This document shows positions 37,182 through 47,206 of a DNA stretch of 64,000 nucleotides, in pieces. Each line of letters opens with the position of its first letter. Within the stretch, counting starts at the first letter, position 1. The notes under the pieces were generated by a model. That model saw only the letters and a program-made list of their open reading frames with translations. It was not told the origin of the DNA and did no database searches. This DNA is from Paragyromitra xinjiangensis (lineage: Eukaryota; Ascomycota; Pezizomycetes; Pezizales; Discinaceae). The position numbers and the translations under genes were made by a program. Location: assembly GCA_038503065.1 (NCBI GenBank), contig JBCAMK010000013.1:248001-312000 (forward strand), given 5' to 3'.

Positions 37182-37880
37182 ATGTCCTACCACTACGATT
37201 CATCGTCATATAACGGCTGGGGTGACGTCGATAGTAGAGACGCCAACACCTACTCGCAAGACTCGGATACAGACCATTACGATGGGTTGGAAATGCGGTC
37301 CTCGCGGCCTCCCACCTCCCCCAGTACCTTTGGTCCTGGCACCCGCAAGACTCGCCCCGCTCTCGGTGCCCCGTTCCGCCAAGGCTCAGATAATACCAGC
37401 TACGACTACCGTCAGCCATCAACTTCTTCAACAAGTTCCTCTGATAGCTATTCCTCGGAACAACACTGTTGTTCATCCTCCTCCCGACGAGACCCCATCA
37501 CAGGCGACCATATTCGCGGGGAGACACTGCTGCATCAGCAAAGCAAGCCCGGGAGCAGATACGACGATCCAACATTGGGCGAGTGGGCTGAGCCGAATTG
37601 GGTTGAGCCGTTGAGTCAATTGAGTCCGAGGCCGACCCGGAAAAGGAATAGTCTGAACAGGCCAGGAATGGCCGGGCTGCGGTCGAACACGAGGACAAGT
37701 TTTACGGCAGAGGGGGACCGCGTGGAAGAATATACTGGGGAGGGAAGTCTAAGGATTGGAACGCATTGGGTGGATGAGGACGAGGCTTTTGTGCAAGCTC
37801 CGACGGGGCTGCAGGCAAGAGGTGCAAGCAAAAGACGGGATGGGGGGGTGGTGAACATGAGTTTTCGTTTCTCTGGGTAA
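37182..37880 (+). CDS. serine-rich orphan protein, unknown function
   Basis: Single exon, 232 residues from ATG 37182 (MSYHYDSSSYNGWGDVDS) to TAA 37878-37880. Ser/Thr/Pro-rich and probably disordered (STSSTSSSDSYSSEQHCC), with a more ordinary C-terminal third (YDDPTLGEWAEPNWVEPLSQ; GSLRIGTHWVDEDEAFVQ). The frame is open back to ATG 36915 (321 residues), but the later start has a better context and follows a typical AC-rich leader (ATAACCTACATAATG). No membrane segment or signal peptide. No family recognised. Confidence 0.65.
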   Translation: MSYHYDSSSYNGWGDVDSRDANTYSQDSDTDHYDGLEMRSSRPPTSPSTFGPGTRKTRPALGAPFRQGSDNTSYDYRQPSTSSTSSSDSYSSEQHCCSSSSRRDPITGDHIRGETLLHQQSKPGSRYDDPTLGEWAEPNWVEPLSQLSPRPTRKRNSLNRPGMAGLRSNTRTSFTAEGDRVEEYTGEGSLRIGTHWVDEDEAFVQAPTGLQARGASKRRDGGVVNMSFRFSG

Positions 37881-39131
37881 TTAGCGTTTTTTTTTGACAT
37901 AATCTTGGGGACCTTCCGATTCTTCTGTGAATTTTGATTTTGATTTTTTTTCTTTTTATTTATTCCTAGGAGTTATTTGGGAGGGTTGGCAGCCTAATGA
38001 GAATCTTTTATTATTTTTTATTATTTTTTTTCCTTCAGATTTATTTGTTTATTCCCAGTACATATCATGTCAGGTCATGCAGGGTATTTCGCTGTAAAAT
38101 GGTTCGATGGGAGGGAAATAGGGAAAAGGTTGTTCAAGAAACGACCAAACACCACTGTGGGCTATTGCAAGCGGCGTTGAACAACTCGTCTGTGCGTGCT
38201 ATTGGGTTGATGCGCCTCAGGCGTCTGTAGATGCACGTTGATGGATGCGGACAGCGATCACCGGGCGATCCCAGCGCAGAGGCCACCACGTAGAAGAGCG
38301 CAAACCATGTCTCTGGAAGCGAGTGCGGGATTGACGTCCGAGTGGGTCAACTGATCCACAGTGTGAAGCGAGACAGCTGGTCTGAAGGAGCGGAAGGTGG
38401 AGGCGAAGTCGAAGCGAGTGCAGATTTGGCGAGATGATCGCAGTGACGACGCCGCGGTAACCGCCGATGTCAGTCCGCTTGCAACGGTTGGCTCGACGCT
38501 GAAATTAGTGTTGGTGCAAGTGAATGTCTTTGTTTGGTTTTGGCATCTATAACATGGGGCGAGTGATCTTTCATGAGTCCCTTATTGTGCATTTCGGAGT
38601 CCTGACTTCCGAGTCCACGGCCGAGGCTGCGCACCATGCAGGTCCCTATAACCCAAATGACGAGAGAGGCGTCCTCTCGGGAAAAAAATAAAAAAAATAA
38701 AAAAACATAAGCACGTCTCGTATGATTGATGCTGCAGGAGTACTCAAATTAGACAGGGTTACCAATAGCACGTCGAGTGACATTCGATGACCATGGATGA
38801 CACACTGCAAGTAACACGACATACCGGTACTCTCCCCGACTCGTTCCCCTTTTGCTTTTTCCCTTTTGGATTTCACCTGCACAAAGCCCGGTCGTTTAAG
38901 ATAGGTACATGTATTCTTCAAACTGTTGCAGTGCCTCGTTATGTGTAATAACCGAGGTGCCACTAGGTTTAACCCTACTATACGTGCAGCTGCAGTATCC
39001 GGGAACTACTACCCCCTACAGCACGGCTGATCTACGAGGCTGTCCCCAGACTTCTATCGAGATCCTCCTGGATATATAGGTAGCCGGTCCAGTCCGGCTC
39101 AGCCCAGTTTGGTCCATCACCACTATTCACT
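37881..39131. other. intergenic, AT-rich 3' flank then promoter
   Basis: T-rich and A-rich runs (37890-38040; 38683-38707) but no supported gene. A TATATA box at 39073-39078 sits about 55 nt before the ATG of the F-box/ankyrin gene and is a plausible core promoter. Confidence 0.5.
39073..39078 (+). promoter_or_regulatory. TATA-like box for F-box/ankyrin gene
   Basis: TATATA within GGATATATAGG, 54 nt upstream of ATG 39132. The spacing is short for a fungal TATA box, so the assignment is tentative. Confidence 0.35.
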
Positions 39132-40250
39132 ATGTCGATTCTCGACCTCTCCTACGAACTCATCCTCCTCATCACCGACTACCTGACCGAGCCCCACGAC
39201 ATCTACGCACTTCTCCAGACTCACCGGGGGATAGCCCAATTCCTCGCACCTGTCCTCTCGAAATTCACTCTCCAAGACAAATACTCCACCGCAGCCCTCT
39301 TCTGCTACGCTGCGCACGGCAACGCCTCAAAAATCCACACCCAATTATCTGTCCTTTGTAAGCCATGGCAATTACCACCCACTCCTGGTGACGTCACCGA
39401 CGCCATCACAGCTGGCGCAAATTACTCATTCGACGTCGGGCTCGGCCGAGCCCGCTCTCAGCGCGCCCTGCATTGGGCTGTCATCAACAACAAACCTGCC
39501 ATGATATCCTTCCTCCTTTCTAAGGGTGCCGACATCGAATTCCGCGACCCCAACACAGGTGCTAAAGCGATCGACCATGCAATCGTTCAGGGAAATAGTC
39601 GTCTCGTCCGTTTGCTCGTTGGTAAGGGCGCTGATGTTGGTGCGTGGGAGCCAAATTGTGGTGGCCTCCTTCATTGCGTAATAGAGTGCATGCGGAAGGT
39701 ACCTGTAAGTCGCCGCGCTGTCTTGGAACCGGAATTTAAAGCTATCTTAATCACCCTTTTGAACAACGGTGCCGACATCGACAAACGTGATAAGTACCTT
39801 CAAACAGCGCTGCACCTAGCTGTTCTGTGTTGGACGGGTGTGGTTGAGGTTTTACTGCGCGCTGGCGCTGATGTGAATGCGAGGGATTGCAATGACAATA
39901 CACCATTGCATATGGCGGCTTTGAACCCGCCATCGGATTCTATAATTGAGGTGTTGTTGAGGAATGGTGCGGATCCGATGTTGCGGAATGCGGATAACCG
40001 TGCACCCATTTGTTTACAGGGTCTAGCGACATCAGCTGAAGCAAAACAGCTCCTATTGGATGCACGTGGGGCTCACGTGTGTGGGAAGAAATGTGGAACT
40101 ACCCAGAGGCAAATTTCGGAGTATGATTTAAGGATAATAACATTCCGATATCCGTGGGCTACACAATGGGGGGAATTGTTTAATCCGCGTATTTCTGGGC
40201 CTCATGTGGCGTGCGGCCTAGTTTTGCCGAATAGAGGGCGTGGGCTGTAA
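39132..40250 (+). CDS. F-box-like ankyrin repeat protein
   Basis: Single exon, 372 residues. The N-terminus (LDLSYELILLITDYLTEPHD, IYALLQTHRGI) has the hydrophobic spacing of a fungal F-box, suggesting a Skp1 partner in an SCF ubiquitin ligase; this rests on pattern alone. From about 110 to 325, ankyrin repeats follow: QRALHWAVINNKPAMISFLL, GADIEFRDPNTGAKAIDHAI, GGLLHCVIE, NGADIDKRDKYLQTALHLAV, GADVNARDCNDNTPLHMAA and NGADPMLRNADNRAPICL. The C-terminal 50 residues hold two Cys (HVCGKKCG) and no known domain. It is not closely similar to the ankyrins of A and D, so it is a separate family. Confidence 0.88.
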   Translation: MSILDLSYELILLITDYLTEPHDIYALLQTHRGIAQFLAPVLSKFTLQDKYSTAALFCYAAHGNASKIHTQLSVLCKPWQLPPTPGDVTDAITAGANYSFDVGLGRARSQRALHWAVINNKPAMISFLLSKGADIEFRDPNTGAKAIDHAIVQGNSRLVRLLVGKGADVGAWEPNCGGLLHCVIECMRKVPVSRRAVLEPEFKAILITLLNNGADIDKRDKYLQTALHLAVLCWTGVVEVLLRAGADVNARDCNDNTPLHMAALNPPSDSIIEVLLRNGADPMLRNADNRAPICLQGLATSAEAKQLLLDARGAHVCGKKCGTTQRQISEYDLRIITFRYPWATQWGELFNPRISGPHVACGLVLPNRGRGL

Positions 40251-41302
40251 AATGTGTGCATATAGCAATCCCCTACTCTCCCACCCCATGTTTTCAATCT
40301 TTTATGATGAGATCGGGGTAGGAAAGGTTGGGGGATGATATCTCAGGGGTATTTCCTTTGTGGGTTCTTATAGGCGCTTGGCTGGGAAAAGTCGGTTGTA
40401 TATTGTATGTTTCCGAGGTTCTTAAAAACCGGTATGCGCGAGCATGGATCGGGTGGGGAAAATTTGTATAACCCCTCAGATTATCCCCAGTTTTGTAGGG
40501 GTTTGCATGGCTGACTGCTTATTAGACATTCTTTGTCTTCGGAGATATACCATTGACTATTTACCACTCGTCAGTTTGCACACCCCACCTAAATCTCACC
40601 GAAGTCTTATCGAGTGACTTTCTGTGATTGAAGCTAGCTGTAATCCAGTATCTAGCTTTATAGACTCGCCTACTTCAAAACACCGTAATTGTAGAAGGGA
40701 GAGGACAAATTCCAAGAGAGAACAACTCGGGGACACCTCCACTACTGGCACTCCCCGCAGAGATAAAACTCCGGCTAGCTTTACTATATTCGATACCGTT
40801 GGGCATTGATAAGGGATTCTCCAGGTAGCTGGCCCTCAGGAGATGAACTCTTTAACGTCATGTGCCTGTAATGACATTAGCTGTATAACTTTCAGGAGAT
40901 CTGCAGCACAGCTTAGTTATTTAAGCTTAACGACTTTGAGATACCAATACCTCTCCTGAACCTAGGCCTTCGCTGAAAATATTGTCTTATGGTGCACCCG
41001 GACGCGTATGGTGGTTTCAAGGACCAGAGGCGGGATGATCCTGCATATCTCTGGTAAAATAAAAATTTAGCCAATTACTACCCTAATTTAGACAGCGTAG
41101 TGATCCATGATGGTAATTATTTCAGTGTAACTGAATGTTGAGATGAACGGTTGACGTTGAGAACTTGGTTGACCGCATGCCCATCCACAGCCAAGCCGGC
41201 ATCTACCGAACCCTGCAATTTTAAATCCTGCCCCTCACAACGCAATACAAACCCCGCCATCCCCAGGACCCGCGAAACCTCACCCCCGAAACTACAAACA
41301 CG
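40251..41302. other. intergenic, no supported gene
   Basis: 3' flank of the ankyrin gene and promoter of the CBS gene. Short frames (40624-40809) have no motif. Confidence 0.45.
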
Positions 41303-41835
41303 ATGACCGAAGTGGCTTCACAATCGACGCAATCATTTCCAGTGATGGACGCCTCCAAATACCGCGGTGTATGTCCCCCCTTTGCTCCTAAGAGACCTGC
41401 AGTTAACCAGTTCCCCAGGCCACCGTTGAAGACCTTGACCTAGCCCCCGCGCTCTCCATCACACCCTCAACCCCCATCTCCACTGCACTTGCAATGTCCT
41501 ACGACCGTGATTACTCGCAATTAACGGTAATATCATCCACGACACGCTCGCTGCTCGGCTACCTCTCTGTACCGAAACTTAAAACGCTGCTATCAAGCTC
41601 TGAAGAAGGTAGGGTGACGGAACAGGACACAGTTGCAAAGGCGATGACACGCTTTGACCGTAGGAAGGGCGTTGCTGTGTATAAGGTGATTACGCCAAAC
41701 ACACCCCTGGAAGAGCTGGAAGAGTTCTTGAAGAAAGAAGAGTTTGCGGTTGTGACAGACGAAAGGAGGAGGTTCGTGCTTGGGGTAGCGACGAGGGGGG
41801 ATTTGGAGGAGTTTGTGAAAAGGAGACCGAGTTAG
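41303..41835 (+). CDS. small CBS-domain protein
   Basis: Exons 41303-41368 and 41419-41835 give 160 residues. KYRG/ATVEDLDL at the junction, then STPISTALAMSYDRDYSQLT, SLLGYLSVPKLKTLL, VAKAMTRFDRR, VITPNTPLEELEEFL, FAVVTDERRRFVLGVATRGD and LEEFVKRR form a tandem CBS pair as in the fungal proteins often labelled cystathionine beta-synthase-like. It has no PLP catalytic domain, so that label would be misleading; CBS pairs usually bind adenosine nucleotides, but the ligand here is unknown. A stop-free GTAATA follows SQLT, but the homologous frame reads through, so no second intron. Confidence 0.9.
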
Positions 41836-43053
41836 CAGTAGAGCGGATGGGAGGGGGAAATTTTCTTTTACTGTTTGGAGGTGGGGTTAAAAAGGGCGTT
41901 TTGCGTGGTTTTTGTGCTTTCTTGTTCGCATTGTGCTGTGAGTTGTTTGCGAGAGGTGGAATTGTGTTGAGTGTCGTTGCTCTCTTTCGTCTTTGAAAAT
42001 GAACTGGAGTCATCGCTCATAGTTTTGATATCAAATCATCACAATTAAAATAGGGGACCCCACCAATGGGAATCCTCCTCCCCCGCAACCCCGAAAATTC
42101 CACAATCTAGAATGATGCATATCTCCAACGATGAAGGGAACATGTGGGGATTTCTCAGTTCTAGTACTTGGGTAATGGAGTATGAATAAACATGTGCTTA
42201 GAGTATGTAGTCAGTGGGAGTCGTCGCCCGACACCTCTTTTGAAAAAGAGGAGCAAATAGGTTACTTAATCTGGACTGAGATGCTGCGATTCCTTTCTTT
42301 TTCACTAAAGCTCATCTCTCTCTCCAACAAACTTTCAAGTTGGCTCATCAGCAATGTTTCTAGCTCGAATATTAGCTCTAACCATAAGGTTAACGATGCC
42401 TATGCGTTCCCACATAAACAAAGGACTCTCCACCATCAACCCCTCCCTCTCCACCTCCGCTCCTCACTGACAGGCCCTCTATCCTTTATCAACACATCTC
42501 ACTCAACGATAAGTCGGAGCATTCCTCTCTCTCTCTCATCAGAAGATCTACAAGGGATAACAAAGATAAGCTACTAGCACAGTTTGTGGTCTCCCCATCT
42601 ACAAGACATCTTTGACCTGTCCAGTAGGATACCCTTAGCCCATTCAAGATACCATTGGCGAAATACCGAATTACCTATGATACGGAAATACATACCCATC
42701 TCCGCTGAGATCAGTAACCCCGGCAATAATCTTCGTTATTTTATGGTGATACGTACGATGGAGGAAAACTAAGACAAAAAGGAAAAAATACTCGAAATCA
42801 CGTGTCTTCCACAGATAAAAGATATAGATTTGGCCCTAATAGGTTTCATATGGAAAGATAGGGCTTAGGACATACTAATCTCACATGAAGGAAACCTAGA
42901 TTCAGCCTAAGAGGAACTCATGTCACTACCGTTGGATGCATTCACTTGGTACAACAGTTCTTATACTAGCGGGTATCTACTCGAGCACACCACGAAATAG
43001 TAAAAACAAAATCCAGAAAGCAAGAAACAGACCATGCCTAACCATACAACGTC
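41836..43053. other. intergenic between convergent CBS and PIC2 genes
   Basis: Two convergent 3' ends with AT-rich sequence between. The 131-codon frame at 42182-42577 is Ser/Leu-rich and lacks motif support. Confidence 0.45.
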
Positions 43054-44335
43054 CTACTTCTCTTTTGGTGGCGCTGCTCCCCCTGTTGTTGGTAACCCAA
43101 AAAATATCTTGAAGCTGTCATACAATAGCCACTGCATCCCTGTTAACGTCCCAATCATAACAATCCTAACCGGTAGCCCATTCCATAGCCCGCCGAATCC
43201 AATCTCCTTATAGATACGGCTCATTGCGCCGCCAAACGCCTCACCAGGCTGCCGGTTCGCATTCAGCTTCGAGACCATGACGTCGGCGGGATGTGACACA
43301 ATTGCGCAGAGGATACCCGCAATGTATCCGGCGGCGAAGGAAACACCAGTTTGTGCACCTTTTCCGTAGTCAGATTTGGACCCAGGAAGCCTGGCATAAA
43401 TCATTTCCACGACCGTTTCAAACGAGGCAAATTTCATCATTGTGTCTGTGCAGGTTAGCTGACAGTCACTCACGGCGGATCACTCGGACTGCATCAAGAG
43501 ACTTACATGGAATCTGTCGTCCCCAGAGTGGATACAACCCCTTGTACAATCCGGCAATCCCCTCTTTACCGACGATACTACTTATGCCATGTATAGTCCC
43601 TGTATACGGACTCGGGATTGCCGTCTGCATACGCACCTTGACGGCCTCCAACGGGCACAGGGCGATATCAGCGATAAACTCTGCGGACGCAGATGCAGCG
43701 AGGTAGATGCCGGTCTTGTATCTGTGGGCTTTCTCCTCGCCCGCCGCATCAGAGTAAAACTTCTTGAAGAACTCATAACCACCATATTTCAGTGCACCCT
43801 GCATTGAATACCCGAAGAAAGTTGGGGACCAGCCGGTGAAGATCCCACGGAATCCTTCGGTGCGCGCAATGGTACGCCAACCGGTCATGTTAGACGTGTA
43901 GAGGTGGGAGTCAACTTGGCGGCGGCATTTGACGAGATCGAGGGGAGTAACGGCGGTGTGAGTTAGGCCCTGGGGGGTGTTAGATTATAGGTTTGCTTGG
44001 TGAGGTTTGGGGGGGGTGTCGAGTGACACTTGAGGGGTACTTACGCAGGCGAATAGACCTCCCACGGTACATGCTGCGTAGTATTTTGCACTATAGAGCT
44101 CGATATGGCCGGCCTTCGTCTGTGCTGCTTTGGAAGCTTTCTCAAATTCCGCTTGTGCTTCTTTGGAGAGCTTCTGAGCTTTGCTTTTCGCATCTTCCTG
44201 AATAGAAGCATATGGATACATGCGAGACGCCGAAAATGCTGGTAGCGAGCCCTTCTTCCGCTGCTCTCGAGATGAGAGCGGCGACGGGAACACGCCAGCG
44301 AGCGTGGAAGTTGCTGGGAGGTCCAAACCAGGCAT
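43054..44335 (-). CDS. pic2: mitochondrial phosphate/copper carrier PIC2 (SLC25 family)
   Basis: Inner-mitochondrial-membrane carrier; yeast Pic2 moves phosphate and copper. Minus-strand exons 44335-44045, 43969-43507, 43445-43054 give 381 residues. The three carrier repeats show the family signature: [10 protein letters not shown] (about 106), [10 protein letters not shown] (about 205) and [10 protein letters not shown] (about 300). Typical phosphate-carrier segments are present: [65 protein letters not shown] and [20 protein letters not shown]. The ending GLPTTGG favours Pic2 over Mir1. About 80 N-terminal residues precede the carrier fold and include a helical charged segment ([20 protein letters not shown]), possibly a targeting/propeptide region. 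A CRE site lies 188 nt upstream. Confidence 0.95.
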
Positions 44336-45550
44336 TTTCTATTAATTTTAGATATGGAAGAGAGGAGAGGGTATCTACGGGTATCAATAGTAACGGGGAA
44401 AGAAAAACAAATCAATGAAGAGAATATCAGGTCAGAGGAGATTATGGCCGTTTTTGTATTTCCATTTCTGCTGCACTCTCTTATCGCAGAGGCTGAAAAC
44501 AGGCAAACGGAAGTAACGGATGTGACGTCACGGTCCGCTGCGTACCGAAAGCCGACGTCGCCCAGGTCCAAGAAACGCAACTACAAGACCGTAGTTCCCG
44601 AGAACTCCCCCGAACGCGCTCCTTGCAGCTCGGAAGATCAAGTTTCCGGTTCCTGCCCCTTGGATGATCCTACTAGGTAAAGGTGAAATTCGAACACTTA
44701 TCGCGAGTGCCAAGCCAACCGGGGGAGGAATGTCAAAATAGGGCCCTTGCTGAGTGTAGGCTTGGTAGGGTCTCTCAAATTTCATCCTTGTCAGAGAGGA
44801 GAATTTTTCGTGATACACACATCAATAGTCACTTCATCCTACTCTACAGGCTGTTGTAGAATTTGAATCATGACTTGTCACTCGGTAGTATTATCGGCTC
44901 TTAGTGTTGGAGGTGCTTCCTAATACGGGCGACCTCTCGGGCGCGGCTTCGGGGTCGGGAATGATTGAGAGACAGGTACCCAAGCACTCGGGCACTCGGG
45001 CACCCGAGAGAGCTATTTAGATAGGGTCGTATGCCCACGTCTAGCAAGCGAGTAATCGAGTCTTCTATTCCTTCCTACGTGCCCCAATATTACAACACCC
45101 AGCATCATAATACAGACTTCGCTTCGTGTCTCCACTGTTTCAGCTATTTCATAGGCCATCGTTAGTTTAGCGGGTATACAGGCTATGCATAGTGCTTTAG
45201 GATACCGGTAAGTCATTTGGTGGAGCTCTTTCTATTGGCCTGGCACCTGTGCTGGAGGCTTTCGCCTCTAGTAAACAAGCAAGCGATCTCTACTATTCAC
45301 ACGAGATAATTCCTCCACTTTGCTTCCAGGTACAGACAACTAACAGCTTTCAGAAAGGAGGAAGCTGCAAAGGAGATGATCTGCCTTCACTTTTCTCGTC
45401 GGAAGTGAAGTATAATTCTCGGAAAGTTAACCCAAACCACGAGCAGCAAACCAACACACAGCTAGTGCCAAGTAAACTATGCAATAACACACCACCTTTC
45501 ATCCATAATCTCATACTCTCAAAGCACAAATTCCCAACCTCAAAAGTATT
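44336..45550. other. intergenic: PIC2 promoter and 3' flank of coiled-coil gene
   Basis: Holds the CRE site at 44523 and a short tandem (GGCACTCG x3, 44993-45006). Frames at 44528-44818 (minus) and 45249-45554 (plus) have no recognisable motif. Confidence 0.45.
44523..44530. promoter_or_regulatory. CRE palindrome TGACGTCA upstream of PIC2
   Basis: Perfect TGACGTCA, the consensus for ATF/CREB-type bZIP factors, 188 nt upstream of the PIC2 ATG. Position suits a promoter element; function is inferred from the motif only. Confidence 0.45.
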
Positions 45551-47206
45551 CTAGAGAGTTCTAAGCTCTTCAAGTTCGAAGGGTCCCTTATACAAAAAAT
45601 CCAACCACTTATTAACCCTTAGATCCATATCCTTAGTACACGGCGTCACACCCTCCGCAGCTCCGAGCTCCGAGCTCTGCGCCGTAGCTGAACCCAATGT
45701 CGGAGTTGAAGAGCTCGAAACCAACACCTGCGCTGGGACACGAGCCGAACCCGCAGGCCCCGTCCCTGGTTGTGTGTGGTTGCAGTGTGCATCGAGCAAG
45801 GCCTGACGCCTCGCTTCAAAACTCTGCTGTTCGAACGGGAGTCTCCCAGGTACCGGTGCCGGGGAGATCTTGACGGGAGCGTTGACGGGAGCTTCGAACA
45901 TCCGTGGCCCGGCCATGTGAGAACCAGGGTACCAAATATTTTCGTTGGGGCCGGGTGAGGCCGTAGCCCGCTCTAGGCAACCACCGCTTGGGTAGCTACC
46001 GTAGTGAGGAGGGTTCCAGTTGTAGGGTTGATATCCCGGGTGGCGATGAGTAGGGGCAGGAGCAAGAATAGAATTTCGCCGAGTCTCTGAGCTGCTCTCA
46101 ACGTGACTAGAGGCACTAGGATCAAAATTCCCGGAACCTGGGCGGTCCATTATTGGATTAGAACGCCCAGCAAGAACTGGAGATATCGGTTTGAGTGATG
46201 GTATACGGTATGGTTGTTTGGTTGGGGATAGATGCCTTTGGGGCGGTAAGCCCGGTGTCCGGAATTTCGACTTAGTGGTTGGGGAAATATCGGTAAAAGC
46301 CATAAGCCTCTTTTCCTCCAGACTACAAATAGGTGTGGCCCCCTCGCGGCAGCTTGAGGTTTTCTCCTGTTGATTAGGAACATGAGGGCCCGCATCCGGA
46401 GACGCTCTGTCAACTAGCTTCGCCCCCATACATGCTGACTTACCCGAATCCAACCGTACGCCCTTCTCTAGATTCATTGGTCTTGCCGCCTCAGATTTAG
46501 GGCTTAGGTGTACAAACATTTCTGGCGGGAAATATATCGAACCAGGGTGTATATCCCCATCAGTCCTCCCGCTCTTTGCATATACCACGGCCTCTTCAGG
46601 ACCGGAGGACGCCTTACTGTCGAGAAATGCAGCATGCATTGCGATCTTGTCAGTTTTGGCCTGAAACCTAGCTAAGCTAGCTGCGAGGTTGGCCTCAGCC
46701 CTTTTACGATTACCAATTGCGATCCGAACGCTACGTTTCTCAGCCGTCACCTCCTCCGCTTTTGCAATGATCTCGTCTTCAGTCGTAGGGTCGCTAATGG
46801 ATCCGCGCCCAAGCTCACTTAGCTCAGCCTTTATTTCAGCACGGATTTTCGAAACATCCTCCTTGATCTCTGTTCCCAGCTTGTTGAACAAGGTGGTGAT
46901 CGTAGCTTTTGAATCGGCCCGCGCCTCGTCGAAGATGGCAGTAACGGTATATTCAGCCTTACTCTGTAAATCGTTGGAGTGCGAGCTGAGGTTGGCCTTA
47001 TGGTATGCTTCGAGGGAGGCAAAATCCGCAGCTGCTTTGGCTTGGTGACGAGCTTCCAGGTTGGAGATTGTGGTTTGATACTCGGCTGATAGCGTGCTAA
47101 GGCTATTTTTCAGGGTAGTGAGTTTAGCCTCGAGGGCGGTGACATTTTGATCACGCAACTCAGCTTTGAGAGCATCGTCACTAGCGGCAGGAGAGGTGAG
47201 GAGCAT
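45551..47206 (-). CDS. coiled-coil orphan protein with proline-rich C-terminal half
   Basis: Single exon, 551 residues, start at 47206. Residues 1 to about 200 are strongly helical and charged with heptad spacing (LKAELRDQNVTALEAKLTTL; IRAEIKAELSEL; ANLAASLARFQAKTDK), predicting a coiled coil. The rest is Pro/Ser/Gly-rich and probably disordered, with KLVD, TPGLPPQRHLSPTKQPYRIP and a short conserved-looking end (DLRVNKWLDFLYKGPFELEE). No catalytic or membrane motif, no signal peptide. The long single frame makes it a real gene, but I do not recognise it; it may be lineage-specific. Confidence 0.72.
   Translation of the reverse strand: MLLTSPAASDDALKAELRDQNVTALEAKLTTLKNSLSTLSAEYQTTISNLEARHQAKAAADFASLEAYHKANLSSHSNDLQSKAEYTVTAIFDEARADSKATITTLFNKLGTEIKEDVSKIRAEIKAELSELGRGSISDPTTEDEIIAKAEEVTAEKRSVRIAIGNRKRAEANLAASLARFQAKTDKIAMHAAFLDSKASSGPEEAVVYAKSGRTDGDIHPGSIYFPPEMFVHLSPKSEAARPMNLEKGVRLDSGKSACMGAKLVDRASPDAGPHVPNQQEKTSSCREGATPICSLEEKRLMAFTDISPTTKSKFRTPGLPPQRHLSPTKQPYRIPSLKPISPVLAGRSNPIMDRPGSGNFDPSASSHVESSSETRRNSILAPAPTHRHPGYQPYNWNPPHYGSYPSGGCLERATASPGPNENIWYPGSHMAGPRMFEAPVNAPVKISPAPVPGRLPFEQQSFEARRQALLDAHCNHTQPGTGPAGSARVPAQVLVSSSSTPTLGSATAQSSELGAAEGVTPCTKDMDLRVNKWLDFLYKGPFELEELRTL

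Noticed and set aside
45405..45425. GAAGTGAAGTATAATTC resembling the family HRVK/GTATAA splice junction
   Set aside because: No CPYFK motif before it and no EH..RxH exon after it; the match is only to a common donor context.
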